Source: GWA1-39-11 sp964360265 (GTDB lineage Bacteria; Patescibacteriota; Microgenomatia; Levybacterales; GWA1-39-11). From it: a stretch of 64,000 bases of DNA. Positions 52,438-61,000 of this stretch are shown one piece after another. The notes below the pieces were generated by a model that was given only the letters and a program-made list of their open reading frames with translations, had not been told where the DNA came from and did no database searches. Position numbers and translations under genes: made by a program. Position 1 is the first letter of the stretch; each line of letters opens with the position of its first letter. The stretch is from assembly GCA_964360265.1 (NCBI GenBank), contig CAYHUY010000001.1, positions 1 through 64,000 of the forward strand, given 5' to 3'.

Positions 52438-52442
52438 TATGA

Positions 52443-53939
52443 TTATGATTTCTCTGTAACTTTATATTCAAGTCTTTTACCAATAATCAATTGGATATGA
52501 GAAATTAAAGCAGGCAAGGAAGATAAGAAAAATCCAGAGATCGGCATTAGCACAAATTCCAAGGGAAATATAAATTGACGAAACCGAGAAACTCCCGAAT
52601 TCCTTTTTGATCTCATATCAAAATCCACATAGATTAAAACGAACAAGGCAACAAGACACAGTGTCAAAATAAATCCTGAGACCCGAGGAAGACTATACCC
52701 AAGGCTTGTTCTTGTAAAGGCTGGATTTAGAAACACTAAAAGGTTCGCTGATATTGTAATTATGTACCAGTTAACTGGCCATAAGATATGGTCCAACAAA
52801 ACATTGCCTACAAGATATGTTTTTTTAAAAAATGGTGCATGGCGTGCCAGAATCCACCACTTAAGATATACTGCATCATCGGATATCCCCCATGACCAAC
52901 GCCTCTCCTGATTATATTTACTGATAAGACTTTTTGTGTAAGTTGGCGACTTTGGGGAATCCATAGATGTTTTGAGAAATATTGGTTCAACGCTTACTCT
53001 ACCATCTGTTGCAAAAAATGCCTTAAAGAAGATTCTGTAATCTTCAGGTATAACATCAGTATCCCAATATCCAATGTCTCTTAAAAGTTTGAATGATAAA
53101 GTATAAGTAGAATGTGTAATTAATTTTAATTTTTGGACCAAAAGAGATATTCTCCATAAGCTTCCAAAGAATGCGATAATTCTTGTAAATGCAGGGACTT
53201 GCCAAAAGTTATTGTAGTAAACAGTTGCTGATTGCCAAAATTGATAATAAGGGTCACGGCTGGTCAAAAACTTATAAGAAATATAGGCAAAAAACTGCTT
53301 ATCAAAAATGCAATCTGCATCTACCGATGAAACGGTTGAATAATCTATGTCTACTTCTTTTGACTCAAATAAAATGCTATAAGCACATCTTGCAGCATAT
53401 GCTTGGTTAGAAGATTTTCCTTTCACCTCAGAGGAGCTGTCTGGATGAAATGTATAATGAAAACCCCCAAACAAGTCTTTATATTTATTGCCTAATTGTT
53501 TTGCCTTTTGTCGTGCTCCTTCTTCTCTTGCCTCAAACGCTATAAAAACGTAAAGATTTTTTAAGGGAAAGGCCTGTTCTTTTATGCCGCTTAATGTTTC
53601 TTTAAGTTTTTCGATTGGTTCTTGATATGTTGGGATAATTATTACATGAGACATCTTTGAAAAATTAGGAAGTTTTTTTGCTTTACCAAGCCAGTCTTGA
53701 CTTTCGGCTGCCTTTATCTTTCTTGATGAAATGAAAGCAGTAATGGCAAGATTTGCAGATTTATAAAGCCAGTGCATATTAAAGAAAATAATAAAATATG
53801 CAAGTTGTACTGGGAAAAAAATTGCGCCCCAAAAGGGCATGCTTATTAAAAAAACAGAGGCCAGAGGAGGTAATATTTCAAGGAGTCTTATAGATTTCCT
53901 TGGATATCTTGTAAATATTTTAGTTGCAAGAGCGTGCAT
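52443..53939 (-). CDS. Membrane GT2 glycosyltransferase
   Basis: 498 aa: two N-terminal TM helices, a cytoplasmic GT-A domain with HVIIIPTYQE, a DxD-type SSVDADCIF (about 209), the catalytic IPEDYRIF and QERRWSWG (QxxRW, about 337), then three or four TM helices. The QxxRW signature links it to cellulose-synthase-like processive enzymes. It is part of the 48.6-53.9 kb glycan run. Confidence 0.85.
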   Translation of the reverse strand: MHALATKIFTRYPRKSIRLLEILPPLASVFLISMPFWGAIFFPVQLAYFIIFFNMHWLYKSANLAITAFISSRKIKAAESQDWLGKAKKLPNFSKMSHVIIIPTYQEPIEKLKETLSGIKEQAFPLKNLYVFIAFEAREEGARQKAKQLGNKYKDLFGGFHYTFHPDSSSEVKGKSSNQAYAARCAYSILFESKEVDIDYSTVSSVDADCIFDKQFFAYISYKFLTSRDPYYQFWQSATVYYNNFWQVPAFTRIIAFFGSLWRISLLVQKLKLITHSTYTLSFKLLRDIGYWDTDVIPEDYRIFFKAFFATDGRVSVEPIFLKTSMDSPKSPTYTKSLISKYNQERRWSWGISDDAVYLKWWILARHAPFFKKTYLVGNVLLDHILWPVNWYIITISANLLVFLNPAFTRTSLGYSLPRVSGFILTLCLVALFVLIYVDFDMRSKRNSGVSRFRQFIFPLEFVLMPISGFFLSSLPALISHIQLIIGKRLEYKVTEKS

Positions 53940-53948
53940 ATGTAAAAG

Positions 53949-54782
53949 CTAAAGCCCAAAACTTATTTTTTTGAATACTTTTTCCACGTTGTTATCGATC
54001 GCTTTTTCGAATTCATCATAAGAAACTCCCTTCATGCGGGCTAAATATTCTCCCACAATTATAACATTTCTAGGTTCATTTCGCTTGCCGCGAAGCGGCG
54101 CGGGCGTCAAAAAAGGCGCATCTGTTTCAACCAGAATTCGATCTATAGGCGTTGCCTTTGCAAGCTCCGAGAGCGAAACCTCTTCACCAGGTGCGATTCC
54201 TTTATAGGTAATGTTGCCATCAAATCCGATATAAAATCCCATATCAAGCGCTTTTTTTAAAACTTCGCGTGATCCTGCAAAACAATGGAACATTCCCGGT
54301 GGATCTTGAAAGCGAGTTTGATATTTTTTCAAAGTCGAAATTATATCCTCTCCTGCCTGCCGATTATGAATCTGCAGGGGCAAATCAAGCTCGATTGAAA
54401 GTTCTATTTGCTTTCGGAACGCATCCGCCTGTTGCTTTTTGTCTACAATTCCGTTTGATTCATAATAATGGTAATCAAGCCCTGTCTCGCCGATTCCGAT
54501 AACCTTTTTCTCTTTTGCGAGTCTTTTAAGATTCTCGAGCCAGTCCTTTTGGATTTCGTCTTCAAACTGCCGATCCGCTTTATCCGCATGATGTGGATGC
54601 ACTCCAACAATCGCATACATATTATCGTATTTATGAGCAAGCTCAACGGCTTTCTTACTTGAAGGAATGCTTGTTCCGGTATTTACGATTATTCGAACCC
54701 CGGCCGCGAGTGCTCTATTTGCCGCTTCATCGTAATCATGATCGAACGCGTGAAGATTTAGATGACAATGAACATCCACCAT
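53949..54782 (-). CDS. tatD: TatD family metal-dependent deoxyribonuclease
   Basis: 277 aa TIM-barrel hydrolase. Metal ligands are seen in VDVHCHLN, GETGLDYHY, IHNRQAG, MFHCFAG and VETDAPFLTP. TatD enzymes have 3'-5' exonuclease activity on DNA. The gene is 9 nt upstream of the GT2 gene, on the same strand. Confidence 0.92.
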   Translation of the reverse strand: MVDVHCHLNLHAFDHDYDEAANRALAAGVRIIVNTGTSIPSSKKAVELAHKYDNMYAIVGVHPHHADKADRQFEDEIQKDWLENLKRLAKEKKVIGIGETGLDYHYYESNGIVDKKQQADAFRKQIELSIELDLPLQIHNRQAGEDIISTLKKYQTRFQDPPGMFHCFAGSREVLKKALDMGFYIGFDGNITYKGIAPGEEVSLSELAKATPIDRILVETDAPFLTPAPLRGKRNEPRNVIIVGEYLARMKGVSYDEFEKAIDNNVEKVFKKISFGL

Positions 54783-54785
54783 ATT

Positions 54786-54877
54786 TCAGCAACTAGCCAC
54801 TAGCAATTAGCTGCTAGTTTTATAAAAGAATTATAACTCAACTAGTTGCTAGCTCCTAGATGCTAGTGGCTAATTCG
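54786..54877. repeat. TAG-rich inverted repeat between tatD and cutA
   Basis: Imperfect arms AACTAGCCACTAGCAATTAG... (54790-54819) and its reverse complement ending ...CTAGTGGCTAATT (54839-54875) flank an AT-rich 20-bp centre. It is built from CTAGC-like units also present upstream of dnaJ (33611-33660). Confidence 0.65.
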
Positions 54878-54907
54878 AAGTATCATATATTAAGTATAAA
54901 GACGTAG

Positions 54908-54913
54908 TATAAT
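54908..54913 (+). promoter_or_regulatory. -10 box of cutA (leaderless GTG)
   Basis: A perfect TATAAT ends 6 nt before GTG 54920. Confidence 0.6.
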
Positions 54914-54919
54914 AAGGCT

Positions 54920-55225
54920 GTGATTTTAATATTGGTAAGTTTTGAAACAAATGAAGATGCGCAAAAAGCTGCGAATTATTTAGTGGATAATAAACTTGCC
55001 GCATGCATTGAAATTTATCCTGTTAAAAATTATTACATGTGGAAAGGTAAAAAAGTTGCGGCAGATGAAATTTCGGGAATTATTAAAACAGACGATGGAT
55101 ATTTTGAAAAAGTAAAAAAGGCTCTAGAAAAAATCCTTCCCTACGAAATTCCCCAAATAATTGAAGTGAAAGCCGAAAACGCTAACGAATCTTATCTTAG
55201 GTGGGTGAAAGACTCCTTGAAATAA
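54920..55225 (+). CDS. cutA: CutA1 divalent-cation tolerance family protein
   Basis: 101 aa, the usual CutA1 length. Conserved segments are AANYLVDNKLAACIEIYPVKNYYMWKGK, with the metal-binding Cys, and LPYEIPQIIEVKAENANESYLRWV. The protein is a ferredoxin-like trimer linked to copper tolerance in some bacteria, but its general function is unclear. Starts with GTG. Confidence 0.92.
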   Translation: MILILVSFETNEDAQKAANYLVDNKLAACIEIYPVKNYYMWKGKKVAADEISGIIKTDDGYFEKVKKALEKILPYEIPQIIEVKAENANESYLRWVKDSLK

Positions 55226-55281
55226 TTGGAGATTTGCAATTGGTAATATTTGTGGTATTTGAAATTCCAGCGAAGTCGGGC

Positions 55282-56925
55282 TTAGTAGTCCATGCCGCCC
55301 ATCCCTGGCATTCCACCTGACATACCCCCCGCGGGAGTTGACTTTTCTTCGGGGATATCCGTTATTAATGCCTCGGTTGTCAAAACCATCATAGCAACTG
55401 ACACTGCGTTTTGGACAGCCGAACGGGTAACTTTGGCAGGATCAATAATTCCCGCAGTTAACATTGACCCATATTCCATGGTCATAACATTAAAGCCATA
55501 GTCATCAATTTTTGAGGATTCGATTTTCGATAACACAATTCCCGGCTCCTCCCCAGCGTTCTTAACGATCCATCGAGCGGGTTCAGCAAGCGCTTGAAAT
55601 AAAATGTCTACTCCTCTTTTTTGATCCTCTACTTTAAGGGTTTCTTTGAGTTTTGCGAGTACTCTTCTTGCACGAACTAAAGTTACGCCTCCTCCGGGAA
55701 CAACTCCTTCCTCAATTGCGGCTTTGGTTGCGGCAACCGCGTCAATTACGCGTTCCTTTTTCTCTTTCATCTCAATCTCTGTTGCTGCGCCAACATTAAT
55801 AACTGCCGCGCCACCTGAAAGTTTAGCTAAACGTTCTTCAAGTTTTTCGCGGTCAAAGTCAGATGTTGATCGCTCGATTTCTTTCTTAATTTGAGCAATC
55901 CTATCATTGACAGCCGCGCGCGCTCCTTTTCCCCCAATTATTTGAGTCTCCTCATTTGTTGCTTTCACTTTTTCTGCTTGGCCACAATCCTCAACTGTTA
56001 CCGAATCAAGTTTTCGACCAGTATCTTCCGAGATCACTGTAGCACCTGTTAATACTGCAATATCCGCAAGCACTTCTTTTCTTCTGTCACCAAACCCGGG
56101 AGCCTTAACTGCCAAAACATTTATTGTTCCGCGAAGTTTATTAACTACTAAAGTTGCCAGGGCCTCGCCGTCTATGTCATCTGCAATAATTACTAAGTTT
56201 TTTGAAACTTTGACGAAATTCTCAAGAAACGGAACAAGATCTTGAATGGATGAAATTTTTTTGTCAGTTATCAATAAATATACATCGCTTATTTCTGCTT
56301 CCATACGATCCGGATTTGTAACAAAATATGCGGAGGCATAGCCCTTGTCAAACTCCATTCCTTCTTTGTAGTCGATCGAGAATTCAAGCCCTCTTCCCTC
56401 TTCAACGGTCACAATCCCATCTTTTCCAACCTTATTTAATGCTTCGGCGATTAAAGAACCGATATTTTCATCTTGCGCTGAAATGGTTGCTACTTTTGCA
56501 ACATCGCCTTCGCCAACTTTTTTTGACATTTTTTTGATTTCTGTGAGAACCTCGGAGACTGCCCTCTCAAGCCCCAGGCGAAGTATCATTGGATTTGAAC
56601 CTGCCGACACTGCCTTAAATCCTGCAGAGACTATATGCTGAGCCAGAAGCGTTGCTGTTGTTGTACCATCTCCTGCAACATCGTTAGTTTTTGAAGCTGC
56701 CTCTTTGATTAATTGCGCACCCATATTTTCAAATGAATCGGGAAGTTCAATTTCTTTGGCAACGGTAACACCGTCATGCACAACATTTGGAGCACCCCAT
56801 TTTTTATCAAGCGCAACATTTCGGCCTTTGGGGCCCAGAGTCGTCACGACCGCGTTTGCGAGCTTATCAATTCCTTCTTTTAATTTTGTTCGGGCTTCTT
56901 CCCCGTATTTAATTTGCTTTGCCAT
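55282..56925 (-). CDS. groL: Chaperonin GroEL
   Basis: 547 aa, full length. AKQIKYGEEART start, ATP-binding GDGTTTATLLA (about 86), VVPGGGVTLVRA and the GGM-rich tail GGMSGGMPGMGGMDY. I start at ATG 56925, 1 nt after the groES stop; the frame opening at 56934 would overlap groES. It refolds proteins in the GroES-capped chamber. Confidence 0.97.
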   Translation of the reverse strand: MAKQIKYGEEARTKLKEGIDKLANAVVTTLGPKGRNVALDKKWGAPNVVHDGVTVAKEIELPDSFENMGAQLIKEAASKTNDVAGDGTTTATLLAQHIVSAGFKAVSAGSNPMILRLGLERAVSEVLTEIKKMSKKVGEGDVAKVATISAQDENIGSLIAEALNKVGKDGIVTVEEGRGLEFSIDYKEGMEFDKGYASAYFVTNPDRMEAEISDVYLLITDKKISSIQDLVPFLENFVKVSKNLVIIADDIDGEALATLVVNKLRGTINVLAVKAPGFGDRRKEVLADIAVLTGATVISEDTGRKLDSVTVEDCGQAEKVKATNEETQIIGGKGARAAVNDRIAQIKKEIERSTSDFDREKLEERLAKLSGGAAVINVGAATEIEMKEKKERVIDAVAATKAAIEEGVVPGGGVTLVRARRVLAKLKETLKVEDQKRGVDILFQALAEPARWIVKNAGEEPGIVLSKIESSKIDDYGFNVMTMEYGSMLTAGIIDPAKVTRSAVQNAVSVAMMVLTTEALITDIPEEKSTPAGGMSGGMPGMGGMDY

Positions 56926-56926
56926 G

Positions 56927-57214
56927 TTATCCAACTATTGCCAATATGTCTTTTTCTTCAACTATTGTCCATTCTTCATTTCCAACTTTAATTTCATTCC
57001 CGCCCCATTTTTTATACATTACTTTTTGCCCTACTTTAACAGTCATTGGGCGCTTTTCGCCTTTTGGCGTAACTTCGCCTTCCCCTACTGCCATAACAAG
57101 GCCAATTTGGGGTTTTTCTTTTGCGCTCTCTGGCAGATAAATTCCACCGGCAGTTTTTTCTTCTGCCTCAAGAGGCTTTACTAAAACATTATTAAACAAT
57201 GGTTTAATATTCAT
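56927..57214 (-). CDS. groS: Co-chaperonin GroES
   Basis: 95 aa: NIKPLFNNVLVKPLEAEEKTAGGIYLPE, with the mobile loop, then VMYKKWGGNEIKVGNEEWTIVEEKDILAIVG. ATG 57214 fits the family N-terminus. An in-frame ATG at 57256 would add 14 residues and lies closer to the promoter, so the true start is open. It is followed directly by groEL. Confidence 0.93.
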   Translation of the reverse strand: MNIKPLFNNVLVKPLEAEEKTAGGIYLPESAKEKPQIGLVMAVGEGEVTPKGEKRPMTVKVGQKVMYKKWGGNEIKVGNEEWTIVEEKDILAIVG

Positions 57215-57271
57215 ATCTATTTTATTTGCTTGCACTGAGCGAGTCGGATGTGCCATAAAGTGCGATTTAGT

Positions 57272-57300
57272 ATTGTAAGAGATGTATCATTTTTTGTCAA
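57272..57300 (-). promoter_or_regulatory. groESL promoter TTGACA-17-TACAAT
   Basis: TTGACA (57295-57300 on the minus strand), a 17-bp spacer and TACAAT (57272-57277). No canonical CIRCE lies around it; only a GCAC...GTGC pair with a 14-bp centre (57231-57254) is visible just downstream. Confidence 0.75.
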
Positions 57301-57382
57301 GACCCGATATTTGACTTATCAAGAAAAATCTTCTACGCTATTAAAGCTGAACCCTGATTAGCAGGCTGCATTATAAGCTGAG

Positions 57383-58510
57383 ATGAATATATTAACTAAT
57401 AGATATTTTATACTTGGGAACTTACTTCTTCTTCTAATTAGTATCCCGGTAACGCTTTTTTTTATAAAAAGACAGCAGGAATTAAGAAGCAGGGCTGCTC
57501 CTTCCTCAAAGCTTTACTTTACGCCTGAAACAATAAATACTTCCACTCAATGTTCGAGTTTCACAATTGATGTCATGATAAATCCGGGTCAAAATATAGT
57601 GTCGATCGTTGATTTCTATCTTACTTATGACCCAACAAGATTGGACGTAATTGAAGTTAAAGAAAGCACTTCTTTTCCTACAATAATTAGACCTATTAGT
57701 ATTACAGCTGGCGAGACAAATATGTCTGTGTCTATTGGCTCGGATGTAACCCGCGCCGTTCAAACAGTCTCAAAAGTTGCAACGATTACTTTTAGGACTA
57801 AAGCGATTGGCACAACTCAGATTCAGTTTGATGCTCAAAAATCAAGGGCATTCTCTCTTGCCCCATCAGACGAACCTACTGAAAATGTCCTCTCAACGAC
57901 AAGCCCATCAAGCATTGTGATCAACTCCGATGCTTGTACTACAGATGGGGGGGGACCAACCCCAAGCGTCACGGCAACTCCATCGGGATTACCTACACCT
58001 ACTACAACACCTACCACAGCAACAAATAAATCCCCTGTATGCACAGCCCTTTCTGTTAGTCCCTCGGCAACGGGATCTGCTCCATTTTCGGTATTATTTA
58101 CTGCAAAAGGAAATGACCCTGACACAGGCACCCTTATCACCAAAACCACATTTAATTTTGGGGATGGACAGATTCAGGATATAACTGAAGGAATGAATCT
58201 TAAAAATGTAACTGTGCAGACAAACCACACTTTTCAGACCGCCGGTACTTTTGGCTCGACTGTCACATTTACTGACACTCAAAGAGCAGTTAGTCAATCC
58301 TGTACACAAACTTTGACAGTATCGGGAGCATCGGATTCGGCTACTCCTACCCCAATTTCAACAGATTCCGGACAATTAATTCCCACTTCAGCACAAATAC
58401 CAACTTCTGTTCCTACCATTCCTCCAACCGGAGGCATTGCCAATACTATTGGTATAGTTGGAATAATAACCTTAACTATAATTGCCGGCTTCCTGCTTAT
58501 CGCATTATAG
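57383..58510 (+). CDS. Surface protein with cohesin-like and PKD-like domains
   Basis: 375 aa: an N-terminal TM or signal anchor (about 10-28), a cohesin-type beta domain (about 45-180; SSFTIDVMINPGQNIVSIVDFYLTYDPTRLDVI and VATITFRTKAIGTTQIQF), a Pro/Thr linker (about 194-222), a PKD-like domain (about 226-320; FNFGDGQIQDITE ... VQTNHTFQTAGTF), a second linker and a C-terminal TM helix (about 350-373). It is probably displayed on the cell surface to bind partners through the cohesin domain. Convergent with lepA, 1 nt apart. Confidence 0.82.
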   Translation: MNILTNRYFILGNLLLLLISIPVTLFFIKRQQELRSRAAPSSKLYFTPETINTSTQCSSFTIDVMINPGQNIVSIVDFYLTYDPTRLDVIEVKESTSFPTIIRPISITAGETNMSVSIGSDVTRAVQTVSKVATITFRTKAIGTTQIQFDAQKSRAFSLAPSDEPTENVLSTTSPSSIVINSDACTTDGGGPTPSVTATPSGLPTPTTTPTTATNKSPVCTALSVSPSATGSAPFSVLFTAKGNDPDTGTLITKTTFNFGDGQIQDITEGMNLKNVTVQTNHTFQTAGTFGSTVTFTDTQRAVSQSCTQTLTVSGASDSATPTPISTDSGQLIPTSAQIPTSVPTIPPTGGIANTIGIVGIITLTIIAGFLLIAL

Positions 58511-58511
58511 T

Positions 58512-60293
58512 TTATGCCTTGAGTACTGCGAGGAAGGCTTCTTTTGGGACGTTAACCTGCCCTATCGTCTTCATCTTCTTTTTCCCTTTTTTCTGCTTAT
58601 CAAGGAGTTTATTTTTTCGAGTTACATCTCCACCTGACATTTTCGCCAAAACATTTTTTGCATATGGTGTTATGCGTTCACTTGCAATAATACGAGATCC
58701 GATTTGTGCGCGAACGAAAACTTCAAATTGATGTCTTGGAATTTCTTGCGAAAGCGCTTTTGTAATTCTTCTTGAAAAGGCATCTGTTTCATTTTTGTGG
58801 ACCACAAACGAAAGTTCAGGGATCGCCTCTCCGTTAACAGATATATCGATTCTTACCAAATCCGATTCGCGATAATCAGCAATTTCATAGTCAAAAGAGG
58901 AAAACCCTGAAGATATGGTTTTTAATTTGTCGTAAAAATCATAGATTACATTTGCTAGTGGCATTTCAAATTCAATTTTTGCCTGTAAGCCAAAATATTT
59001 TATGTCCGCGCTTGTTCCTCGCCGCATGTGAATTAACTCTAAAATTGGCCCGATGTAATCTCTTGACGTATAAATTTCGCCATTAACAAATGGCTCTTTT
59101 AGCACGTGGCTTGCATTATCCAAATCTTTTGGATTTGTAACGCTTTTACCATCCACTATGTATTCTATGCTTGGTGGCGCCGCAAATACCTCAACCCCCT
59201 CTTCGCGCTCTATTCTCTCAATTAATATTTGCGCATGGAGAAGTCCCAGAAATCCACATCTGAACCCCGGACCAAAAATACTTGACTGTTCTGGCGCGAT
59301 CGTAAGCGCCGCATCGTTTAACTTTAATCTAAAAAGTGCTTTCCTTAAATTTTGGAACTCGGAAACTGATGTTGGATAAATTGATAAATAAACAAATGGT
59401 TTTTGCTCGATATAACGGCCAAGAGATTCTCCGATCCCTTTTTCATTAAGAATTGTATCTCCCACTTTTGCTTGGGTAATATCTTTTATATTGGTTATGA
59501 TAAAACCAACTTCCCCATTTAAAAGTTCGTCAGAATATGAGTACGAAGGTTTCATGTATCCTACCTCGTTTACTAAAAACTGGGAGCCGTCTGAGGCGAA
59601 AGTGATTTTGTCACCTTTGTGAATTTTTCCATTTCTAACCCGAACATAAATTACAATCCCGCGGTGTTCGTCGTAAATAGAATCGAATATTAATGCCTGG
59701 GTTGAAGCATCAACGCTCCCCCCCGGCGCCGGAACTTGCTTGATTACTTGTTCGATTAGTCCTAAAACTCCCTCGCCTGTTTTTGCGGAAATCTTGAGAA
59801 TCAGACTTTTTTCCCCGCCTGCCGGCGAGGCAGGAAATCCAAAGCTTGAGACGATATCATCTTCAACCTTTTCTATATTTGCGGTTGGTAAATCGACTTT
59901 ATTTATAACAGGGATGATTTTCAATCCTAAATTGTTTGCAAAATTATAATTTGCAACGGTTTGAGCTTGAACTCCTTTTGTTGCATCAACGAGAAGTATT
60001 GCACCCTCACAGGCATAAAGCGTGCGAACAACTTCATGAGAAAAATCCACATGCCCCGGAGTGTCAATAAGGTTCAGGATATATTTTTCCGAACCGATCG
60101 CGTATTCCATTCGGACAGGAGCCAGCTTTATTGTGATTCCGTGTTCGCGCGAAATCTCCGAACTATCGAGAAACTGTTCTTTAAGTTCTTCTTTGCGAAC
60201 AGTCCCTGTTATTTCAAGTAATCTATCCGCGAGTGTCGACTTCCCATGATCCACATGCGCAATAATACAAAAATTTCGAATATTCTGTTGCAT
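58512..60293 (-). CDS. lepA: Elongation factor 4 (LepA)
   Basis: 593 aa translational GTPase. G1 is HVDHGKSTLADRL (about 13), G2 REHGITIK, G3 DTPGHVDF, G4 NKVDLP. The LepA-specific C-terminal domain is present (YAKNVLAKMSGGDVTRKNKLLDKQKKGKKKMK). It remodels stalled or mistranslocated ribosomes. TGA-TATAAT (60300-60308) ends 6 nt before the ATG. Confidence 0.97.
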   Translation of the reverse strand: MQQNIRNFCIIAHVDHGKSTLADRLLEITGTVRKEELKEQFLDSSEISREHGITIKLAPVRMEYAIGSEKYILNLIDTPGHVDFSHEVVRTLYACEGAILLVDATKGVQAQTVANYNFANNLGLKIIPVINKVDLPTANIEKVEDDIVSSFGFPASPAGGEKSLILKISAKTGEGVLGLIEQVIKQVPAPGGSVDASTQALIFDSIYDEHRGIVIYVRVRNGKIHKGDKITFASDGSQFLVNEVGYMKPSYSYSDELLNGEVGFIITNIKDITQAKVGDTILNEKGIGESLGRYIEQKPFVYLSIYPTSVSEFQNLRKALFRLKLNDAALTIAPEQSSIFGPGFRCGFLGLLHAQILIERIEREEGVEVFAAPPSIEYIVDGKSVTNPKDLDNASHVLKEPFVNGEIYTSRDYIGPILELIHMRRGTSADIKYFGLQAKIEFEMPLANVIYDFYDKLKTISSGFSSFDYEIADYRESDLVRIDISVNGEAIPELSFVVHKNETDAFSRRITKALSQEIPRHQFEVFVRAQIGSRIIASERITPYAKNVLAKMSGGDVTRKNKLLDKQKKGKKKMKTIGQVNVPKEAFLAVLKA

Positions 60294-60299
60294 TGGGAA

Positions 60300-60308
60300 A
60301 TTATATCA
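60300..60308 (-). promoter_or_regulatory. Extended -10 promoter of lepA (leaderless)
   Basis: TGA-TATAAT on the minus strand, with ATG 60293 six nt downstream. Confidence 0.65.
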
Positions 60309-60313
60309 GAAAC

Positions 60314-60589
60314 CTATTTCTTGGCGAGCGAGGCGTTTTGGAAAAGAGTACTGTACATCAAGGCATCCTCTGCTTTTCTTTTTTCATCCTTCTCAATCTT
60401 AATTTTTTCAAAACTAATGAGTAAATTTTTAACATAAGGTCTAATTTTTTTACCATCTATCTCATGCTTCCTCTTTAAAGCTTCCTCCAAAAAACGTTCG
60501 GCGACATTATTTGATCCGCGCCAGTATCCAAGCGCTACTCGCTTTAAATCAAGCGCCAATGATGAAAGGGCAATTTTATTTTTGTCCAT
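60314..60589 (-). CDS. Small helical protein of unknown function
   Basis: 91 aa, predicted all-helical and basic, with LALDLKRVALGYWRGSNNVAERFLEEALKRKHEI. No family recognised. It overlaps the DUF5674 gene by 14 nt and should be co-transcribed with it. Confidence 0.6.
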   Translation of the reverse strand: MDKNKIALSSLALDLKRVALGYWRGSNNVAERFLEEALKRKHEIDGKKIRPYVKNLLISFEKIKIEKDEKRKAEDALMYSTLFQNASLAKK

Positions 60590-60923
60590 AAATTTCTTTA
60601 AAAAAGTATTTTGTCAGTTCCTCAAATTTCTTTCTTATCTCAGGATTTTGGATTTCATTACTAGTGTTATTATCGCCCGGCCTTATATTAATAAACGAAT
60701 TACAATCAATTTCACCTGTTTCAAGGTCAATTCCCCCTCCCCATAGATCTGACTGTTGCGAACCTTCTTCGAGCAATAGTTTTTCCGACTCAAAATGTCG
60801 ATCACACCCTGCGGAGCAAACTCTTTTGTCAACGTCAATAACTGTTTTTATATATACGTCGAACTGCTTACGTAATTTTCCTATCTCTTCCTTTGTATAC
60901 GGTTCGCTCTTTGTAATAATCAC
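60576..60923 (-). CDS. DUF5674 family protein
   Basis: 115 aa. The family pattern is seen in VIDVDKRVCSAGCDRHFESEKLLLEEGSQQSDLWGGGID and FINIRPGDNNTS. DUF5674 proteins are common in CPR genomes and their function is unknown. The start is GTG 60923, with an extended -10 TGA-TATAAT (60932-60937) 8 nt upstream. Confidence 0.82.
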   Translation of the reverse strand: MIITKSEPYTKEEIGKLRKQFDVYIKTVIDVDKRVCSAGCDRHFESEKLLLEEGSQQSDLWGGGIDLETGEIDCNSFINIRPGDNNTSNEIQNPEIRKKFEELTKYFFKEIYGQK

Positions 60924-61000
60924 TAACGATTATTATATCACCCCAAAAATTGGTCGAACCATGCGGAAATCATATCAGAAAGGTGGATCTCGAACTGAGG

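Noticed and set aside
57231..57254. CIRCE operator upstream of groES
   Set aside because: Arms are only GCAC/GTGC and the centre is 14 bp instead of 13 between these bases; too weak to name.
57215..57256. GroES start at 57256
   Set aside because: It would add 14 residues not found in the family; kept only as an alternative.
60940..61000. tRNA-like GGTCGAACC near purQ
   Set aside because: No cloverleaf can be drawn around it and purQ coding begins at once.
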